This document shows, piece after piece, positions 60,524 through 64,000 of a stretch of 64,000 nt of DNA. A model generated the notes under the pieces. It made no database searches. It was not told the origin of the DNA and saw nothing but the letters and a program-made list of their open reading frames with translations. A program made the position numbers and the translations under genes. Every line of letters begins with the position of its first letter. The stretch's first letter is position 1. Origin of the DNA: an uncultured Pseudomonadota bacterium (GTDB lineage Bacteria > Myxococcota_A > UBA796 > SXON01); contig CAIQVJ010000112.1 in assembly GCA_903875225.1 (NCBI GenBank), forward strand, positions 124,001 to 188,000. The letters are read 5' to 3'.

Positions 60524-61267
60524 TCAGCCGCGCAGCCCTTCGATCGCCTTGTCCAGCGCCTCCTGGGTCACCCCGCCCCAGCGTCGGGTGCGGTCCGCCT
60601 CGGAGCGCACGACCATCGCGTGCTCCTCGCGGGCGCGTCGCCAGGTCGGCAGCACCGTGGCGGTGAGCCAGGCGCAACGGGCGTCGACCTCCCACGGGGC
60701 GCCGTAGGCGTTGTCCCAGGCGAGCACCGGGGAAGCCGGGGAGAGCCCGAGCCGGAAGCGGAACATGCGCCTGAGCGGCTCGCGGAACTCGTCGGGCACC
60801 GCGTCGTAGCTGGGCTGTAGCAGCAGGCGCTGCTCCACCTCGCAGAGCAGCGCGAGACCCCGCTCGGCGAGCGCGTCGGCCTCTGCCACGTGCGCCCCGG
60901 CGCCCTCCGGGGCCCCGTGCCGGCGCAACAGTTCGTCGGCCCGGCGCAGCTCGTTGAAGGCCCCCGCCACCCGCTCGGGAACGGGGTGACCAGCGCGCCA
61001 GAGGAGCCAGGGGGAGACGATGCCCATGTAGATGGCCCGATTCCCGTCCCCCATCAGGTCGCGCCACACCAGCGCTGGCCCTTCGAGCGCGTAGTACACC
61101 TGGCGCGCGACGTAGGAGGCGAGCCCGAACCACAGCCCGAGGAACGGCTCGTCGAGGTAGCAGGCGGCGTAGACCCCCGCGATGCGCTGGGAACGGGGGG
61201 TGGGGTCGTCACAGGTGGGCCCCAGGAGCGCCAGGGCGGCGCGTTCAGCATCCTCGATCGTGGACAT
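60524..61267 (-). CDS. Conserved hypothetical protein coupled to kinase/STAND regulator
   Basis: 247 residues; its start lies inside the end of the large upstream gene (23-base overlap). Almost wholly helical, rich in Leu, Ala, Arg and Trp, no signal peptide. Notable stretches are YAACYLDEPFLGLWFGLASYVARQVYYAL, LMGDGNRAIYMGIVSPWLLW and LSPASPVLAWDNAYGAPWEVDARC. It resembles proteins of unknown function found as single genes in myxobacteria, but I cannot name a family with confidence. The tight overlap suggests it is an effector or partner of the upstream regulator. Confidence 0.65.
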   Translation of the reverse strand: MSTIEDAERAALALLGPTCDDPTPRSQRIAGVYAACYLDEPFLGLWFGLASYVARQVYYALEGPALVWRDLMGDGNRAIYMGIVSPWLLWRAGHPVPERVAGAFNELRRADELLRRHGAPEGAGAHVAEADALAERGLALLCEVEQRLLLQPSYDAVPDEFREPLRRMFRFRLGLSPASPVLAWDNAYGAPWEVDARCAWLTATVLPTWRRAREEHAMVVRSEADRTRRWGGVTQEALDKAIEGLRG

Positions 61268-64000
61268 CGTGCTCTCCGGTAAATGAGGTTCTCAAGCCGT
61301 GGCTGGTCGCGAACAACGAGGCGCGCTCCACCCTGGACTCGTCGCCGTCAGCGAGCGCGGCGTGGTGGAGCGCCCACCAGGCGTCCGAGTAGAGCCTGCC
61401 CGCCAGCGCCACCGTGTGCGCCTCCTCGAACAGCGCTGCGGCCTTCGAGGCCTCCCCTCGGGCAAGCGCCTGCCACGCATCCGCCACCCGGGCGCGGGAG
61501 GTCCAGCGCGGGGATCGGCGCAGGAGGATCGCCACCGCGTTCGAGAACCGCCAGCGCATCGGCACGCCACGCCCGCCGGCGACCCGCCCCTGTCCATCCG
61601 CGATCAGCAGGTCGATGGCGAGCGCGTCCACGAAGTCCATCTGCATGTGAAAGCGCCTCCGCTCGGCCCAGCCCCGCAGCAGCACGGTCCGGGCCTCTTC
61701 GTGAAGCCCCTGCTCCAGCAGTAGCTCGCCGAGGAAGCGGCGCGCGAGGACCGCCGTCGAGTCATCCCGCTGCTCGGCTCCGACGATCCACTCCCGTGCG
61801 AGCGACACGGCGTCGTGCAGGCGCCCCTCCTGCCAGGCCAGCAGCGCGCGCACCGCCATCACCCAGCCGCCGGACCGCACGTCGCCCGTGTCGCGCACCA
61901 GGAGCGCCAGCCGGCCGTTGATGCGCGCCAGCGGCCCGGACTCCCCGAGGTGGAACGCGCAGACCGACGCGGTCCCGACCGCGAGCGCCGCGAGGTAGGG
62001 GTCCCCCACGCAGAGGAGCCGCTCCGCTGCGTCGAGCGAGTCGATGTACCCGTCGGAGACCTCCCCGGTCCAGCTCCGCGCGATTCCCCGGTGCAGGAGG
62101 ACCACCGCGGCGCCGATCGGGTCGTGGTGCTCGGAGATGCCCTGCCAGAGCGCATCGTGGACCTTCATGGCGCGGGCCCTGCGCCCGAGCGCGACGTTCC
62201 AGACCACGTCCATCGCCACCACCCGCGGCTCGGCGGGCGCCGCCGCGCGCCAGAGCGTGTGGATGCGCAACATGGGCCCGTTGTCGCTGGTGAAGTGCAG
62301 GTCGTGCAGCCGCTCGAACACGCGCGCGAGCCGCCGGTCCGGGCGGGGCGGGGGCGGCTGGTCCCGCCAGACGCGCCAGAACGCGACCACGTCCTGCAGC
62401 AGGCCCCGCACCCCATCGTGCAGCGGGCGCCCGAGGCTGGCCGCCACGCGCCGGTATGCGCGCACTGCGGGGACGATCTGCCCGGTGCGAAAGGCGAACT
62501 CGGCCTCGGCCTCGGCCCGATCCGCGGCGGAGAGCGCGGGCTCGGCGCCGATGCGGGTGAGCAGGGCCGATGCGGTGTCCATGTCGCGGGCCAGCACCGC
62601 CACGTGGAACGTCTCCAGGACCCGCGAGGGCGAGGTGGCGTCCGGGTCGGCACGCAACAGCTCCAACGCCACCGCGGGGTCCAGCGGCAGGGCCACGGCC
62701 ACCGCGGCGTCGATGACCTCGGCCAGGCGCTCGAGATCCGCCCCCAGGCAGGCGTAGCGGGCCACGAGCAGCGGGTCGGCAGCGGCATCCAGACGCCCGG
62801 CGGCCTCGCGCGCGAACTGGCGCACCTCCGACTCCGTCGCCGGTCCCGGCGACCTCGGGACCACCTGGGTACCCGTCCAGAGCGCCGCCCCGCTGGCCTC
62901 GGCCTCCAGCGCGGCGTCCTCGACAACACTCTCGGCGAGGCCCGCCGCGATGGCGAGGCGCGGCCCATAAGGCAAGCCGAGCGCGACGGCCCGCCGCAGC
63001 AGCGCGGCCTCAGCGGGGTCGAGCCACTCCAGGTCCACGGGCGGGAGCTCCCCCGAGGGGACCTCGATCTCCCGGGAGAGGCCATGGGGCGCGCCTGGGG
63101 CGGCGGAGCCGAGCACCACGACCCCAGGGAGCCCGAGCCCGGCGAAGAATCGTCGGCTGGAGCCGTCGACCCGGTCGAGCCCTTCGACGAGCAGCAGGAG
63201 CGGACGCGGGCAGGAGGCGCAGAATGCGCGGAGCGCGAGGTCCAGCTCCGCGGCGACGGCTGCGAGGGTGAACCGGCTCTCCGCCCCCGGACCACTGGCC
63301 GGGCCGGAGGCGACGGGGCCGTCCGTCGGGGAGGCCCTGTCGACGTCCAGCCAGGCGCGCGCCGAGGGAGACGCGGCGAGCAACACACGACCCCGTGGGC
63401 CGAGCTCGCAGGCGATACGCCCCAGCTCGACGTCCGGAACGCCATCGGCCGCGTGGCTCGCGAGCGCGAGGGCCCCGGAGAGCGGCTCGTCCGGGCTGCC
63501 CCAGCCGGCGCGCGCCCACAGCGCCGTGCCTCCGCGCTCCGCCCAGGCGCGATGGACCATGCCCAGCGCGAGCCCCACCACCTGCGGCTCCCCCACGAGC
63601 GCGGTCGCCTGGCCCGACTCCAGCAGTCCGAGCGCCCGCTCGACGAGATCTGCAGGGGGGTCGGGAGGGGGCCGCAGGGGCTGGGGGACGTCCTCCCGTC
63701 CGCGAAGGTACCGCGCGAGGGCGAGCCAGCCTGCGCGGGCGTCTGCCAACTCCGCGTAGAGCCCCGCCTCCACGAGGCGGTCCAGCACGGGGTCCAGCAG
63801 GGCCCGGCGCGCCGGGAGCGCCGTTCCCGGGTCGTCGCGCGGGGCGAAGTGCGGGTCACGGGGGGCACCGGCCTCGAAGAGCTGGCGCTGGGTGAACGGG
63901 CGCGAGCCCGAGAGGCACTCGTGCAGCATCACCCACACCGCGAAGCAGTCCGTGCGGGGGGTCGGCGCGCCACCGTGGAACAGGGTGGGGTGCATGTAGG
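61245..64000 (-). CDS. Ser/Thr kinase-like + degenerate STAND ATPase + TPR regulator, 5' partial
   Basis: The frame is open to the right edge; the ATG at 63995 is only an internal codon. The visible N-terminal part is the C-lobe of a Hanks-type kinase (DCFAVWVMLHECLSGSRPF corresponds to DVYSxGVxLYExLTGxxPF), but the APE region reads YMHPTLF rather than YMAPE, so activity is doubtful. Next is an ATPase-like region in which Walker A is lost (GEPQVVGLA) and a Walker-B-like LLLLVEGLDRVDGSSRRFF remains. The C-terminal ~450 residues are TPR-like (VLARRFLGELLLEQGLHEEARTVLLRG and repeats). This is the PknK/large regulator layout. It is coupled to the small gene at 60524. Confidence 0.8.
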   Translation of the reverse strand, partial: YMHPTLFHGGAPTPRTDCFAVWVMLHECLSGSRPFTQRQLFEAGAPRDPHFAPRDDPGTALPARRALLDPVLDRLVEAGLYAELADARAGWLALARYLRGREDVPQPLRPPPDPPADLVERALGLLESGQATALVGEPQVVGLALGMVHRAWAERGGTALWARAGWGSPDEPLSGALALASHAADGVPDVELGRIACELGPRGRVLLAASPSARAWLDVDRASPTDGPVASGPASGPGAESRFTLAAVAAELDLALRAFCASCPRPLLLLVEGLDRVDGSSRRFFAGLGLPGVVVLGSAAPGAPHGLSREIEVPSGELPPVDLEWLDPAEAALLRRAVALGLPYGPRLAIAAGLAESVVEDAALEAEASGAALWTGTQVVPRSPGPATESEVRQFAREAAGRLDAAADPLLVARYACLGADLERLAEVIDAAVAVALPLDPAVALELLRADPDATSPSRVLETFHVAVLARDMDTASALLTRIGAEPALSAADRAEAEAEFAFRTGQIVPAVRAYRRVAASLGRPLHDGVRGLLQDVVAFWRVWRDQPPPPRPDRRLARVFERLHDLHFTSDNGPMLRIHTLWRAAAPAEPRVVAMDVVWNVALGRRARAMKVHDALWQGISEHHDPIGAAVVLLHRGIARSWTGEVSDGYIDSLDAAERLLCVGDPYLAALAVGTASVCAFHLGESGPLARINGRLALLVRDTGDVRSGGWVMAVRALLAWQEGRLHDAVSLAREWIVGAEQRDDSTAVLARRFLGELLLEQGLHEEARTVLLRGWAERRRFHMQMDFVDALAIDLLIADGQGRVAGGRGVPMRWRFSNAVAILLRRSPRWTSRARVADAWQALARGEASKAAALFEEAHTVALAGRLYSDAWWALHHAALADGDESRVERASLFATSHGLRTSFTGEHDVHDRGC

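Overview
The window is high-GC, gene-dense DNA with many overlapping start/stop codons. Several features point to a myxobacterium-like (Myxococcota / former Deltaproteobacteria) genome: a trypsin-like protease ending in a MYXO-CTERM-type tail, many lipoproteins with Asp-Thr/Ser-Asp-Ala linkers, Ser/Thr kinases joined to proline-rich or TPR regions, CarD, and TadE/TadG proteins. No tRNA, rRNA, insertion sequence, phage or CRISPR array was recognised. The species cannot be named from the sequence.

Layout. (1) 1-5229 (+): the end of a dialkylresorcinol/flexirubin-type cluster, made of an ABC permease fused in frame to a LolA-like domain, then DarA, DarB, a small protein and a BtrH-like acyltransferase, all overlapping or abutting. 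(2) 5242-8864 (-): a VWA lipoprotein with a membrane partner, and a polyprenol/dolichol-kinase-like protein. (3) 8946-11074 (+): a hotdog-like protein, an O-antigen-ligase-like membrane protein, and a Uma2 nuclease flanked by imperfect direct repeats. (4) 11150-19975: a cyclase/STAND/TPR regulator, a GNAT enzyme, a YD-repeat lipoprotein, infA with a TTG start, and a three-gene Ser/Thr-kinase operon. (5) 20071-32196: a surface-lipoprotein region holding a choice-of-anchor-D/DUF2135-like lipoprotein, a propeller lipoprotein, and a tandem family of right-handed beta-helix lipoproteins. The family has three intact copies with 5, 7 and 8 units of a 54-residue (162 bp) repeat, plus one decayed copy between the second and third.

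(6) 32362-35218 (-): comM, a DUF3006-like gene and recA in one coupled operon. (7) 35452-47417: a small two-helix membrane protein, an XPB/Ssl2-N-like protein, a SecD-P1-like lipoprotein, two single-pass membrane proteins, a peptidase-S51-like/Fes-like esterase pair, a VKOR-DsbA fusion, a TetR regulator, a J-domain-like/TPR protein and the MYXO-CTERM protease. (8) 47554-55302: comF and aroC (-), a lipoprotein and LarA-like pair (+), then carD, cysS, tadG, tadE, tadE (-). (9) 55393-64000: an LptF/G-like permease pair, a second DUF2135-like lipoprotein paralogous to the one at 20 kb, two further lipoproteins, and a kinase/STAND/TPR regulator that runs off the right edge.

The most unusual points are the repeat-number-polymorphic beta-helix lipoprotein array with its decayed member, the permease-LolA fusion that depends on a G5 run, the comM-DUF3006-recA coupling, and a recurring TANNNT box 5-7 nt upstream of start codons that suggests leaderless mRNAs.
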